Shown here: piece after piece, positions 35,650-43,607 of the stretch | Position numbering within the stretch: the stretch's first letter is position 1 | Layout: each line of letters begins with the position of its first letter | Source of the DNA: Bacillus sp. SORGH_AS_0510 | Lineage (GTDB): Bacteria > Bacillota > Bacilli > Bacillales > Cytobacillaceae | NCBI RefSeq assembly: GCF_030818775.1 | Contig: NZ_JAUTAU010000001.1 | Span: forward strand, 4,344,001 to 4,408,000 | DNA length: 64,000 nt | Direction of reading: 5' to 3' | Made by a program: the position numbers and the translations under genes | Notes under the pieces: model-generated | The model's input: the letters and a program-made list of their open reading frames with translations, nothing else | Database searches by the model: none | What the model was told of the DNA's origin: nothing

Positions 35650-36468
35650 ATGGAAAAGGTACTTATTCTTGGCGCAAGCGGTCTAGTTGGAAGGGCTTTA
35701 ATCAATGAACTTAGAGATTCATTTGACCTGTATGGAACATATTCTTCTTCGTCGCTCAGTCTCCCTGGTGGTAAGCAGTTCCAATTGGAAGTTCAAGAAA
35801 TAGATAAGCTAAAGGAAATTATAAGTTCAATTAATCCCGACATTGTGATTTCCTGCCTAAGAGGAGAGTTTGATCAACAGCTCCAGTTACATAAAGAATT
35901 GGCAATGGAATTACGAAATAGCAATGGTCGTTTGTATTTCTTTTCTACTACAAATGTATTTGATGGTGATTATTCAAAACCACACACCGAATCAGATATT
36001 CCTTTTTCTGAATCAGATTATGGGAAATTCAAAATAGATTGCGAAAAAATGTTAAAAGAAATTTTAGATGAGCGGGTGATCATTCTCCGAATCCCCGCGA
36101 TATGGGGTAAGAATTCTCCAAGATGGAACTTAATCAAAGAAAGTATAAAAAATAATAAAATGATTGATGTGTACAGCAATTTATTATGCAACAATCTTTT
36201 GGATGTTCAGTTAGCAAAACAACTAAGGTTCATTATTGAAAGTAAGCTAAAGGGCATATTTCACTTAGCTTCAGAGGATATGATGACTCATGCACAATTT
36301 TTCGAACAGATTATGAGTGCACTTGAAGGTGAAAAAAGCATATTGCAATATAGCTTTTTCCAAGATACTACAGATACACGTTATTTTGCATTGAAATCAA
36401 ATCGTGATGATATGCCAGGCTCACTGTACAGCACGAATAAAGCTATTATTTCTTACCTGTTGGGATAA
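35650..36468 (+). CDS. RmlD-like SDR oxidoreductase / epimerase
   Basis: 272 residues. The Rossmann nucleotide site is ILGASGLVGRALINEL, and FFSTTNVFDGDYSKPHTE with a Tyr-x3-Lys in SDYGKFKIDCEK forms the extended-SDR active site. It resembles dTDP-4-dehydrorhamnose reductase (RmlD), but no other rhamnose gene is nearby, so it is probably an orphan sugar or nucleotide-sugar reductase. It follows the DinB gene closely with GGAGG as ribosome site. Confidence 0.82.
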   Translation: MEKVLILGASGLVGRALINELRDSFDLYGTYSSSSLSLPGGKQFQLEVQEIDKLKEIISSINPDIVISCLRGEFDQQLQLHKELAMELRNSNGRLYFFSTTNVFDGDYSKPHTESDIPFSESDYGKFKIDCEKMLKEILDERVIILRIPAIWGKNSPRWNLIKESIKNNKMIDVYSNLLCNNLLDVQLAKQLRFIIESKLKGIFHLASEDMMTHAQFFEQIMSALEGEKSILQYSFFQDTTDTRYFALKSNRDDMPGSLYSTNKAIISYLLG

Positions 36469-36592
36469 ATGTTCTGGTAAGACGTCTAATTAACCCAGCT
36501 AGAGCCAAACAAGGAAGGAACCTAGATCGTCAAAATGAAGAATACCGTAGACGGCACCTGTGCTACCGGATTCCTCAACACCTTGGCCATTT

Positions 36593-36621
36593 CGGTCGCG
36601 TAGATAGTTCCTACGCGACCG
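36593..36621. other. perfect 11-bp hairpin in the gap
   Basis: CGGTCGCGTAG and CTACGCGACCG form a perfect 11-bp stem with a 7-base loop, in the 220-base gap between convergent genes. There is no T run, so it is not a clear terminator; no gene is seen in 36469-36693. Confidence 0.5.
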
Positions 36622-36693
36622 TTCCCTCTGTCTCAACACCAGCTCTGGCTCGTAGAAGCCCCTACTTTAACCAGACTATCTCAGATTCTCTAT

Positions 36694-36969
36694 TTAATTC
36701 GTACCTGTTCTAGCACTATACTTAATTTTCAAGGTTAATATAGTTGCCGATAAAATCAAAGTAATTCCGTTAGCAGCTATTATTGGGATATCCTTCGTCA
36801 ATAAGCCATAAATGAGCCATAAAAGCACACCTATAGTAAACAAGCTGTACATGACAAGTGAAATTCCCTCGGTATTTTTCTCTTTGATGGTTTTAATTGC
36901 CTGCGGCAGGAAGGACATCGTTGTTAACACAGCCGCTACATATCCGAACACAGGTATGAACCCCTGCAT
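36694..36969 (-). CDS. SemiSWEET sugar transporter
   Basis: 91 residues with three membrane segments, the size of one SemiSWEET protomer. Diagnostic sequence: VLTTMSFLPQAIKTIKEKNTEG in the first loop (PQ motif) and GISLVMYSLFTIGVLLWLIYG. SemiSWEETs dimerise to move mono- or disaccharides down a gradient. The ATG at 36969 starts two bases after the stop of the isomerase gene; a GTG five codons earlier is also possible. It is the last gene of the leftward sugar operon, so it probably moves that pathway's substrate or product. Confidence 0.85.
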   Translation of the reverse strand: MQGFIPVFGYVAAVLTTMSFLPQAIKTIKEKNTEGISLVMYSLFTIGVLLWLIYGLLTKDIPIIAANGITLILSATILTLKIKYSARTGTN

Positions 36970-36971
36970 CC

Positions 36972-37940
36972 CTATACCCACCACATTTGTGAAACGGGCT
37001 CTTCAATGAGAACGGATTTTAAGTTCACCACTGCCCGTTTAAAGCCTTCTTCAATCGACATAATTGGATCCTCATGTTCAATGCTGACCACATAGTCATA
37101 ACCATAAGTGCGGAGTGCACTCATCATATCAGACCATTCTTTCAAACTATGACCGCATCCAACCGAACGGAAGGTCCACGCACGTGAACGTACTTCCCCA
37201 TATGGCTGCATGTCCGTTAATCCATACATATTTACGTTTTCTTGATCAATATACGTATCTTTCGCATGGAAATGATGGATCGCATTTTCTTTAGCCAAAA
37301 TTTTGATTGCTGCAACAGGATCAATTCCTTGCCACCAAAGATGACTTGGATCCAAGTTGGCGCCAATCGCATCGCAGGTTTCTTCGCGCAACTTCAACAG
37401 GGTGTATGGTGTATGAACCAAAAAGCCGCCATGAAGTTCAAGGCCAATTTTCACCTGATGCTCCTTCGCATACTGCCCTACTTCCTTCCAGTATGGAATC
37501 AGCTTCTCTTCCCATTGCCACTTTAACACGTCTCCATATTCATTTGGCCACGGTGTCACGGGCCAGTTAGGGTACTTGGCGCCTTCATGGTCACCTGCGG
37601 TACCAGAGAAACAGTTTACTACCTGAACACCTAACAAAGAAGCGAGTTTAATTGTCTTTAAAAGTGTCTCATGAGACTGCTTCGCGAATTCTTTTTCAGG
37701 AGAAATAGGATTTCCGTGACAGCTAAAGGCACTAATGGTCAGCCCGCGTCCTTCAACTTTCTGGATATATTCCTTCCTTGCGTCTTCACTTTCCAATAAC
37801 GCATCTAAATCGCAATGACTGTTCCCTGGGTAACAACCTGTGCCGATTTCAACAGCATGAAGGCCTGCTTCTTTTACAGTATCGAGCATCTCCTCGAAAG
37901 ACTTTTCAGCAAATAAAACGGTAAATACACCTAATTTCAT
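36972..37940 (-). CDS. sugar phosphate isomerase/epimerase (TIM barrel)
   Basis: 322 residues of the xylose-isomerase-like AP endonuclease 2 superfamily. Metal ligands are visible along AVEIGTGCYPGN, GLELHGGFLVHTPYT, GANLDPSHLWWQGIDP, HHFHAKDTYID, and the final SIEHEDPIM. Neighbouring Gfo/Idh/MocA dehydrogenases and ThuA suggest that it acts on keto-sugar intermediates. Its start overlaps the previous gene by four bases (ATGA). Confidence 0.88.
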   Translation of the reverse strand: MKLGVFTVLFAEKSFEEMLDTVKEAGLHAVEIGTGCYPGNSHCDLDALLESEDARKEYIQKVEGRGLTISAFSCHGNPISPEKEFAKQSHETLLKTIKLASLLGVQVVNCFSGTAGDHEGAKYPNWPVTPWPNEYGDVLKWQWEEKLIPYWKEVGQYAKEHQVKIGLELHGGFLVHTPYTLLKLREETCDAIGANLDPSHLWWQGIDPVAAIKILAKENAIHHFHAKDTYIDQENVNMYGLTDMQPYGEVRSRAWTFRSVGCGHSLKEWSDMMSALRTYGYDYVVSIEHEDPIMSIEEGFKRAVVNLKSVLIEEPVSQMWWV

Positions 37941-38971
37941 TTTGTAATCCCCTCTCTAAACGAATGACTGCTCTCATAGATTCGATCAATAATTTGAGAA
38001 ACTTGAAGAGCCTCCTCAGGCTTCACAACTAATTCTTCCAATCCAAGGCATGCTTGAATAAAGTTTTTTGCCTGTGGCAGTCCTGGATTCTCTTCACCTG
38101 AAATCCATGCCGCTTGGCTATTTAATAGCATTCCATTTTTAGTAGTATAAAGCTCAAATGGGAAAACACTTATCCCGCCGTCTACTCCAGATATGCTCAG
38201 ATGTTCCTTGTCATCCTTTATATTCGCAGCCCATGAAGTTTCAAACAGCATCGAAGCCCCGTTTTCAAACTGCACATATGACGTCACATGATCATCAACA
38301 TTAAACGTTTCATGATCAAACTCGCCCCATTGATTCACTTGATTCGGCATTCTACTTAATGTGTTATAGGTGGTGCCTGACACCATCGTTTGTTTCGGAT
38401 TTCCCATTAGCCACAAGGCGAGGTCGAGAAGGTGACAACCATAGTCGATTAGGCTGCCGCCACCTTGAAGGTCTTTATTTGTAAACACACCCCAGCCCGG
38501 CACTTTCCGGCGCCTTAAAGCCTGAACCCTAACTACAAGTGCAGTTCCTACCTCCTTCATAGCTTTCTTTGCCGCCTGTGCTTCTTTCATGAAACGATAA
38601 TGATAGGCAATAGCTAGAACCTTATCGGCTCTTTTAGAGGCAGCAATCATTGCCTCACATTCTTCAGCACTTAGCGCCATTGGCTTTTCACAGAGAACAT
38701 GAACCCCTGCTTCGAATGCAGCAACGGTAATCTCCGCATGGAATTTATTTGGCGTACAAATACAAACCGCATCTACTTCAGAAAAAAGATCATGATAATT
38801 ATCAAACACATTTGGAATTTGATTTTTTTCAGCCACTTCTTTTGCACGTTCCACATTCACATCACTAAGAGCTGTTATTTCACATACATCACTAAGCTGT
38901 AAAAAAGCAGGGATATGACGGCCTTGCGCAATGCCACCAACCCCAATTATGCCAATTCGTAGTTTTTTCAT
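37937..38971 (-). CDS. Gfo/Idh/MocA family sugar dehydrogenase (second)
   Basis: 344 residues. The Rossmann fold starts IGIIGVGGIAQGRHIPAF, with the family's CEKPMALSAEEC (Lys in EKP is catalytic) and LDLALWLMGNPK (Asp/His-containing helix). It would oxidise or reduce a sugar or inositol with NAD(P). The frame overlaps the preceding dehydrogenase by four bases (ATGA), meaning coupled translation. About 30 percent similar to the sister enzyme at 38968, so the two probably handle different steps. An exact GGTGCCTGACACC 13-mer lies in its coding region (38372). Confidence 0.92.
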   Translation of the reverse strand: MKKLRIGIIGVGGIAQGRHIPAFLQLSDVCEITALSDVNVERAKEVAEKNQIPNVFDNYHDLFSEVDAVCICTPNKFHAEITVAAFEAGVHVLCEKPMALSAEECEAMIAASKRADKVLAIAYHYRFMKEAQAAKKAMKEVGTALVVRVQALRRRKVPGWGVFTNKDLQGGGSLIDYGCHLLDLALWLMGNPKQTMVSGTTYNTLSRMPNQVNQWGEFDHETFNVDDHVTSYVQFENGASMLFETSWAANIKDDKEHLSISGVDGGISVFPFELYTTKNGMLLNSQAAWISGEENPGLPQAKNFIQACLGLEELVVKPEEALQVSQIIDRIYESSHSFREGITK

Positions 38972-40002
38972 TGGTCATTCACTCTTACTATTTGTTTTGT
39001 TTCATTTGATTCGAGCGCAGCCAAGATAACATTTAAAGATTTCATGCCTTCCTCACCCGGAACAGGAGGCTCTTGATTGTTCACAACCGCGTCAACAAAA
39101 AGATCGATCACACGTGAATTGTTTTGACCGCCCTCTTCATTTGACTGGATTCTGCCCAACTGGTAATTGACCACTTCACCACTTTTATATTGAACAACCA
39201 GTGAGTTGACCGGATCATCCTCTAAACGAAGGATGGCTTTTTCCCCATAAATAATCGTCGAATTATCTTCTTTGCTTACATAGGCCCAGCTGGCAGCAAG
39301 CGTTCCGATGACGCCGTTTTCTGTTTTCAATATACAAACCGCACTATCATCCACATCAGCAAAATCTTTTGCACTAGTTTCTACAAATGACCCCACTTCA
39401 ATGATCTCTTCCCCAAGAAGATATCGCAGTAAATCCGTTTTATGCACACCTAGATCGCCCATCGCTCCAACAAATGCTTTTTCCTTTAGGAAAAACCAGC
39501 TTTCTTTTCCATCCACACTCCAGCCTTCAGGACCACCGTGTCCAAACGCTGTACGAAAACTATAAATTTTCCCGATTTCTCCACTTTCAATGAGCTTGCG
39601 AGCTCTTTGATGAGACGGTACGAATCGTTGATTATGTGCAATCATCAGCTTTTTACCGCTTTCCTTTGCAGCCTCAATCATGGCCTCTGCTTCTTGTTTT
39701 GAGGTGGCCATTGGCTTTTCACAAAGGACATGGAAACCGGCATGTAATGCAGCAATAGAGATGGGAGCATGAAGATAATTTGGTGTACAAACGCTAACCG
39801 CGTCTACTCCGCCAGCATCTAATAGCTCTTCATAACTCGTATAGGCTTTAGCTCCGAATTTCTCCGCCACTTCTATCGCACGCTCTTCATTGATATCACA
39901 AACCGCAACAAGTTCTACGTTTTTATTTGCTTTATATTCAGGTAAATGACGATACTGAGCAATACTGCCGCAACCGATGACTGCTACACGTAATTTTTCC
40001 AT
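38968..40002 (-). CDS. Gfo/Idh/MocA family sugar dehydrogenase (first)
   Basis: 344 residues. Rossmann start VAVIGCGSIAQYRHLPEY, EKPMATSKQEAEAMI with the catalytic Lys, and GDLGVHKTDLLRYLLG with the Asp and His of the active site. Typical substrates are myo- or scyllo-inositol, glucosides or 3-keto sugars. It starts two bases after the ThuA gene ends and ends overlapping the next dehydrogenase. In the ThuA-type and ycj-type pathways such enzymes oxidise the C3 hydroxyl of a glucoside; that role is inferred here from neighbours. Confidence 0.92.
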   Translation of the reverse strand: MEKLRVAVIGCGSIAQYRHLPEYKANKNVELVAVCDINEERAIEVAEKFGAKAYTSYEELLDAGGVDAVSVCTPNYLHAPISIAALHAGFHVLCEKPMATSKQEAEAMIEAAKESGKKLMIAHNQRFVPSHQRARKLIESGEIGKIYSFRTAFGHGGPEGWSVDGKESWFFLKEKAFVGAMGDLGVHKTDLLRYLLGEEIIEVGSFVETSAKDFADVDDSAVCILKTENGVIGTLAASWAYVSKEDNSTIIYGEKAILRLEDDPVNSLVVQYKSGEVVNYQLGRIQSNEEGGQNNSRVIDLFVDAVVNNQEPPVPGEEGMKSLNVILAALESNETKQIVRVNDQ

Positions 40003-40004
40003 AT

Positions 40005-40730
40005 TTATTTTCCTCCTTTAATCATTTCTAATGGCTTGGCATTTCCATAAACCGGACGTTCGCGTTTCACTGGCTTAGCCCATTTAACTGCATTGCTAAT
40101 GACCCGCTGAATTTCTTTATTATGGTAAGTCGGATAGGTTTCATGTCCTGGGCGGAAGTAGAAAACCTTACCGTTTCCGCGCTTATACGTACAGCCGCTA
40201 CGGAATACTTCTCCACCTTCAAACCAACTGGTGAAAATCAATTCATCCGGCTGTGGAATATCAAAATGCTCTCCGTACATTTCTTCTTTTTCAAGTTCGA
40301 TATATTCCGAGATTCCTTCTGTGATAGGATGGCTTGGGCTTACCACCCAGAGACGTTCCTTTTCATCGGCTTCTCGCCATTTCAGATCACAGCTCGTTCC
40401 CATTAATGTTTTAAAGATTTTTGAAAAATGTCCAGAGTGGAGAACGATTAGTCCCATTCCATCAAGGACACGTTGCTGAACTTTTTGCACAACCTCATCC
40501 TTCACTTCACCATGTGCGAGATGGCCCCACCAAACTAACACATCTGTATTTGCCAGTACTTCATCAGTTAAGCCATGCTCTGGCTCATCTAATGTCGCTG
40601 TTTTCGCATGAAAGCCTTCCGCTTCAAGAAATGCGGCAATGGCACCGTGAATTCCGTTCGGATAAATATCTCTAACCACTGGGTTTTTCTGTTCGTGTCG
40701 GTTTTCATTCCATACTGTTACGTTTAACAT
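40005..40730 (-). CDS. ThuA domain protein
   Basis: 241 residues of the ThuA family (trehalose-utilisation, class I glutamine amidotransferase-like fold). It has [39 protein letters not shown] and [20 protein letters not shown]. ThuA acts with a Gfo/Idh-type dehydrogenase on disaccharides or their 3-keto derivatives, though its own reaction is not settled. AAAGGAG lies 8-9 bases before the ATG; that site abuts the target duplication of the mobile element upstream. Confidence 0.88.
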   Translation of the reverse strand: MLNVTVWNENRHEQKNPVVRDIYPNGIHGAIAAFLEAEGFHAKTATLDEPEHGLTDEVLANTDVLVWWGHLAHGEVKDEVVQKVQQRVLDGMGLIVLHSGHFSKIFKTLMGTSCDLKWREADEKERLWVVSPSHPITEGISEYIELEKEEMYGEHFDIPQPDELIFTSWFEGGEVFRSGCTYKRGNGKVFYFRPGHETYPTYHNKEIQRVISNAVKWAKPVKRERPVYGNAKPLEMIKGGK

Positions 40731-40752
40731 CTATATTTGCTCCTTTTCTTTT

Positions 40753-40934
40753 GGCTCTGTTAAATTTTCTGTTGATTTCAGCTCCAGGCGCGAGCGGTTC
40801 GTGGGTGTTTCGGCGAGCCTCCTCGGAGAAACGCGCCTGCGGGGTCTCTCATGAACCATACTCCCACAGGAGTCTTCGCGCCTTCCGCTCCAATCAACAG
40901 AGTGTATAAATCAACACCGTTCTTTAACACAGTC
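40753..40934 (-). mobile_element. MITE-like element, copy D
   Basis: 182 bp; ends GGCTCTGTTAAA and TTTAACACAGTC; exact 8-bp duplication TTTCTTTT (40745-40752 and 40935-40942). It lies between two genes of the sugar operon. Removing it and one duplication restores an uninterrupted reading of the upstream isomerase gene into the AAAGGAG site and TAGATG junction of the ThuA gene. In its present form the isomerase frame enters the element and stops at TTAA in its terminal repeat. Confidence 0.93.
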
Positions 40935-41688
40935 TTTCTTTTAAGTATTTTAAACTTATTTCAATACTTTCGAATGGGGTCCGGCGGCTGAAATCCTGCT
41001 CTACAATCCACCACTCTACACCTGATTCCTCACCTAAATTGATGACGCTTTCAATATTAACGCCACCAGTTCCAAGTTCAGCAAAATATTGTTCTTCATC
41101 TGTAGTCATATCTTTTAAATGGATAAGAGGAGTTCGATTTCTATAACGGTTCATCCACTCCACTGGTGTTTCACCTGCTTTGGTCAGCCAATAAACGTCC
41201 AGTTCTGCCTTCACGTTTGCTGAATTAGTATCCTCAAAGATGGATTCTAACGCAGTTCTACCATCTGAAAGATTTTCTAATTCAAAATCGTGATTATGAT
41301 AGCAAAGTGTAATGCCTTCTTGACGACATTTTGCACCCGCTTGCTCTAAAAAAAGGATTAGTGCTTGATAATCTTGTTCTTTTCGACGTTCGGGCAATAG
41401 GTAAGGACAGACAACATATTTACTGCCTAGTTGTTTTTGGTCCTCTATCACTTGTTCCAAATTGGTTTCTAAGTCATCCAATGGCACGTGACTCGCTGCA
41501 GCTTTCAGTCCCAAATCATCTAATAGCAGTCTTACTTCTTTAGCTGATAATCCCCCGTATCCGGCAAACTCTACCCCGTCAAAACCTAGTTCAGCTACTT
41601 TTTTTAACGTACCAACAAAATCCTTTTCAGATTCTTCCCGTAAGGTGTACATCTGAACCGCAATTGGTATAGTTGTCGTCACTCTCAT
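40924..41688 (-). CDS. sugar phosphate isomerase/epimerase, C-terminus rewritten by element
   Basis: 254 residues of the AP endonuclease 2 / xylose-isomerase-like superfamily (AELGFDGVEFAGYGG, CYHNHDFELENL, ELDVYWLTKAG, IHLKDMT). It is the first gene of the operon facing the AraC regulator. Its last residues are ERLC followed by TAA, where LC and the stop are bases of the mobile element's end; the ancestral ending was probably KEKEQI with a TAG touching the ThuA start codon. The active-site residues lie far from this change, so the enzyme is probably still active. Confidence 0.88.
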   Translation of the reverse strand: MRVTTTIPIAVQMYTLREESEKDFVGTLKKVAELGFDGVEFAGYGGLSAKEVRLLLDDLGLKAAASHVPLDDLETNLEQVIEDQKQLGSKYVVCPYLLPERRKEQDYQALILFLEQAGAKCRQEGITLCYHNHDFELENLSDGRTALESIFEDTNSANVKAELDVYWLTKAGETPVEWMNRYRNRTPLIHLKDMTTDEEQYFAELGTGGVNIESVINLGEESGVEWWIVEQDFSRRTPFESIEISLKYLKERLC

Positions 41689-41817
41689 CCCTCACTTATG
41701 CTAGTTATTAATATTACTTATTTGATACCATCATATATGATATACTGTAAAATAAACATAAACGATATAATGAATACATCTACTATTTTGCTATTTGTTT
41801 TATGAAGGAGTGAGCTT

Positions 41818-42588
41818 ATGAGCTTGAAGATTTATTTCTGCGGGTATTCCTACCACACACAAGGGTATTATTCTCAGCATAAATCTGGATTCCCCGGATA
41901 TCTTTTTCGACTACAAACGGAAGGGTTTTGTGAGGTAGTGGTAAAAGGAAAAAGAAGGACACTTGAAAAGGGAGATCTTTTGATTATACAGCCAGGTGAT
42001 TATTATGAGTTATTAGTGGAAGCGGGCCAAAGCAGTGCGGATTATCATTTATCCTGTAAAGGAGATTGGGTGGATGAATGGTGGAAACGGGCCGAAAAGC
42101 CTACGATTTCCAAAATTGATTTGGACGAAAAAACAATGGCGCTCTGGAGACATTTAATTGTGGAGGAACGCCGGCCCACATCTGAGGAAAATAAGGAGCT
42201 TTCTGATTATCTCCTTAGAGCACTTTGTTTATCCTTAGAACGGGCAGTCAACGAAACGGCTCCCTCCTTTAATCGGCCTTATACTGTTACACGTATGATG
42301 CGTTATATTGAAGAGCATGCAACCACATCCTTTAAAGTAGAAGAAGTGGCAAAGCACGCAGGTCTAAGCGTTTCCCGTTCTGTTCATTTGTTTAAAAGCA
42401 GTGTGGGAAAAACGATGATTGAGTATGCGCTTGAAGTTCGTTTATCCGCAGCACTAGAGCGAATGAAATACACCACTATGACACTTGAACAGATTGCCGA
42501 GGATTGTGGATTCGGTTCATACCCCTATTTTCATAGAGTTTTTCAAAAGAAATTTGGTATCGCTCCAGGTGTTTTTAGGAAACAGTAA
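41818..42588 (+). CDS. AraC family transcriptional regulator
   Basis: 256 residues. The N-terminal cupin-like domain (GYLFRLQTEGFCEVVVKGKR, LEKGDLLIIQPGDYYELLVE) would sense a sugar; the C-terminal 100 residues have two helix-turn-helix motifs (FKVEEVAKHAGLSVSRSVHLF and MTLEQIAEDCGFGSYPYFHRV). It faces the sugar oxidation operon across a 129-base divergent region that contains the palindrome ATCATATATGAT (41730-41741), so it probably controls that operon. The start follows GAAGGAG. Confidence 0.9.
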   Translation: MSLKIYFCGYSYHTQGYYSQHKSGFPGYLFRLQTEGFCEVVVKGKRRTLEKGDLLIIQPGDYYELLVEAGQSSADYHLSCKGDWVDEWWKRAEKPTISKIDLDEKTMALWRHLIVEERRPTSEENKELSDYLLRALCLSLERAVNETAPSFNRPYTVTRMMRYIEEHATTSFKVEEVAKHAGLSVSRSVHLFKSSVGKTMIEYALEVRLSAALERMKYTTMTLEQIAEDCGFGSYPYFHRVFQKKFGIAPGVFRKQ

Positions 42589-42622
42589 TAACCAGTCAAT
42601 CGAGGTGGCAATCCCTGTAAAC

Positions 42623-43501
42623 CTACCAGCGATATTTTGAGATAAATGTTAAAAACTCTTTTTGGAGGGAATGGTTATATTTCATGATGGCATAGGTATT
42701 TGCCTCAGGTAAGTGGATAGATTGACAGTCGACTTCTAATAACCTGCCTTCTAAAAGTTCCCTTCTAACGGTTGAAATCGGAAGAAAGGAAACGCCTAGT
42801 CCTTCCCCAATAAATCTTTTGGTGATGTGAACTTGTGATACTTTCATCATCTTCACACCAGGGTATTTTCCTTTCACATCTCTACAAAGTGACTCCCAAT
42901 AACCTGGATGATTGTGTGTTAATAAGTAGTTCGAGTTCAGTACCTCTTCTTCATCTAGCGGAGGTGCTGACTCGGAATCTCTCCCATCATGAGCAGCCAC
43001 TAATATGACTTCATCTTTATATAAAAGCTCCGATTGCAAGTCAGGATGATGACTGTTTAAGCAGGATAGCCCCAAATCAACCTCCTCCTTTAAGACAGCC
43101 TGTTCAATTTCAGTAGATTCTACTATTTTGACTGAGATTTCTACTTCAGGATATTGTTTGGTATAGCTTTTTAATACGTAAGGCAGAATTGTATCTGCTA
43201 TCAAAGGAGAAATCGCAAGAGTTAACTGAGTGGTATAGCCCTGACTAAAAGATCGTAAGTCTTCAAGTCCCTTTTGGTATTCCTCTATTAAACTTTTTGC
43301 GTGAATCAAATATCTCTTTCCTGCTTCGGTCAGCTTAATCTTTTTTCCATCCCTCTGAAATAACGATATTCCTAACTCTTTTTCTAATTGTTTAATATGA
43401 ACGGTTACGGAAGGCTGGGAAATATATAACAGTTCCGCTGCTCTTCTAAAATTCCCAGACTCGGCAGCCGTAATGAATGTAGTAAGCCATTGAAATTCCA
43501 T
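42623..43501 (-). CDS. citR: LysR-type regulator CitR
   Basis: 292 residues. The N-terminal HTH (FQWLTTFITAAESGNFRRAA, YISQPSVTVHIKQLEKEL) and the sensor domain (LTLAISPLIADTILPYVLKSY, LLTHNHPGYWESLCRDVK, VHITKRFIGEGLGVSFLPIS) closely follow the B. subtilis CitR pattern. It faces citA at a 106-base divergent region, the same arrangement as in B. subtilis, where CitR represses citA. The second of two adjacent ATGs (43501) is chosen: 6 bases after AAGGAG and matching the family's first residues. Confidence 0.9.
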   Translation of the reverse strand: MEFQWLTTFITAAESGNFRRAAELLYISQPSVTVHIKQLEKELGISLFQRDGKKIKLTEAGKRYLIHAKSLIEEYQKGLEDLRSFSQGYTTQLTLAISPLIADTILPYVLKSYTKQYPEVEISVKIVESTEIEQAVLKEEVDLGLSCLNSHHPDLQSELLYKDEVILVAAHDGRDSESAPPLDEEEVLNSNYLLTHNHPGYWESLCRDVKGKYPGVKMMKVSQVHITKRFIGEGLGVSFLPISTVRRELLEGRLLEVDCQSIHLPEANTYAIMKYNHSLQKEFLTFISKYRW

Positions 43502-43607
43502 CATGTACTCCTTATTAAAAATAGTAATCAATCACTTTAAAATTATTCAATATTCTTAATTATATTTATTTTATACAATGTAATGAACAAAGGGAAGGAG
43601 TGTTTAA

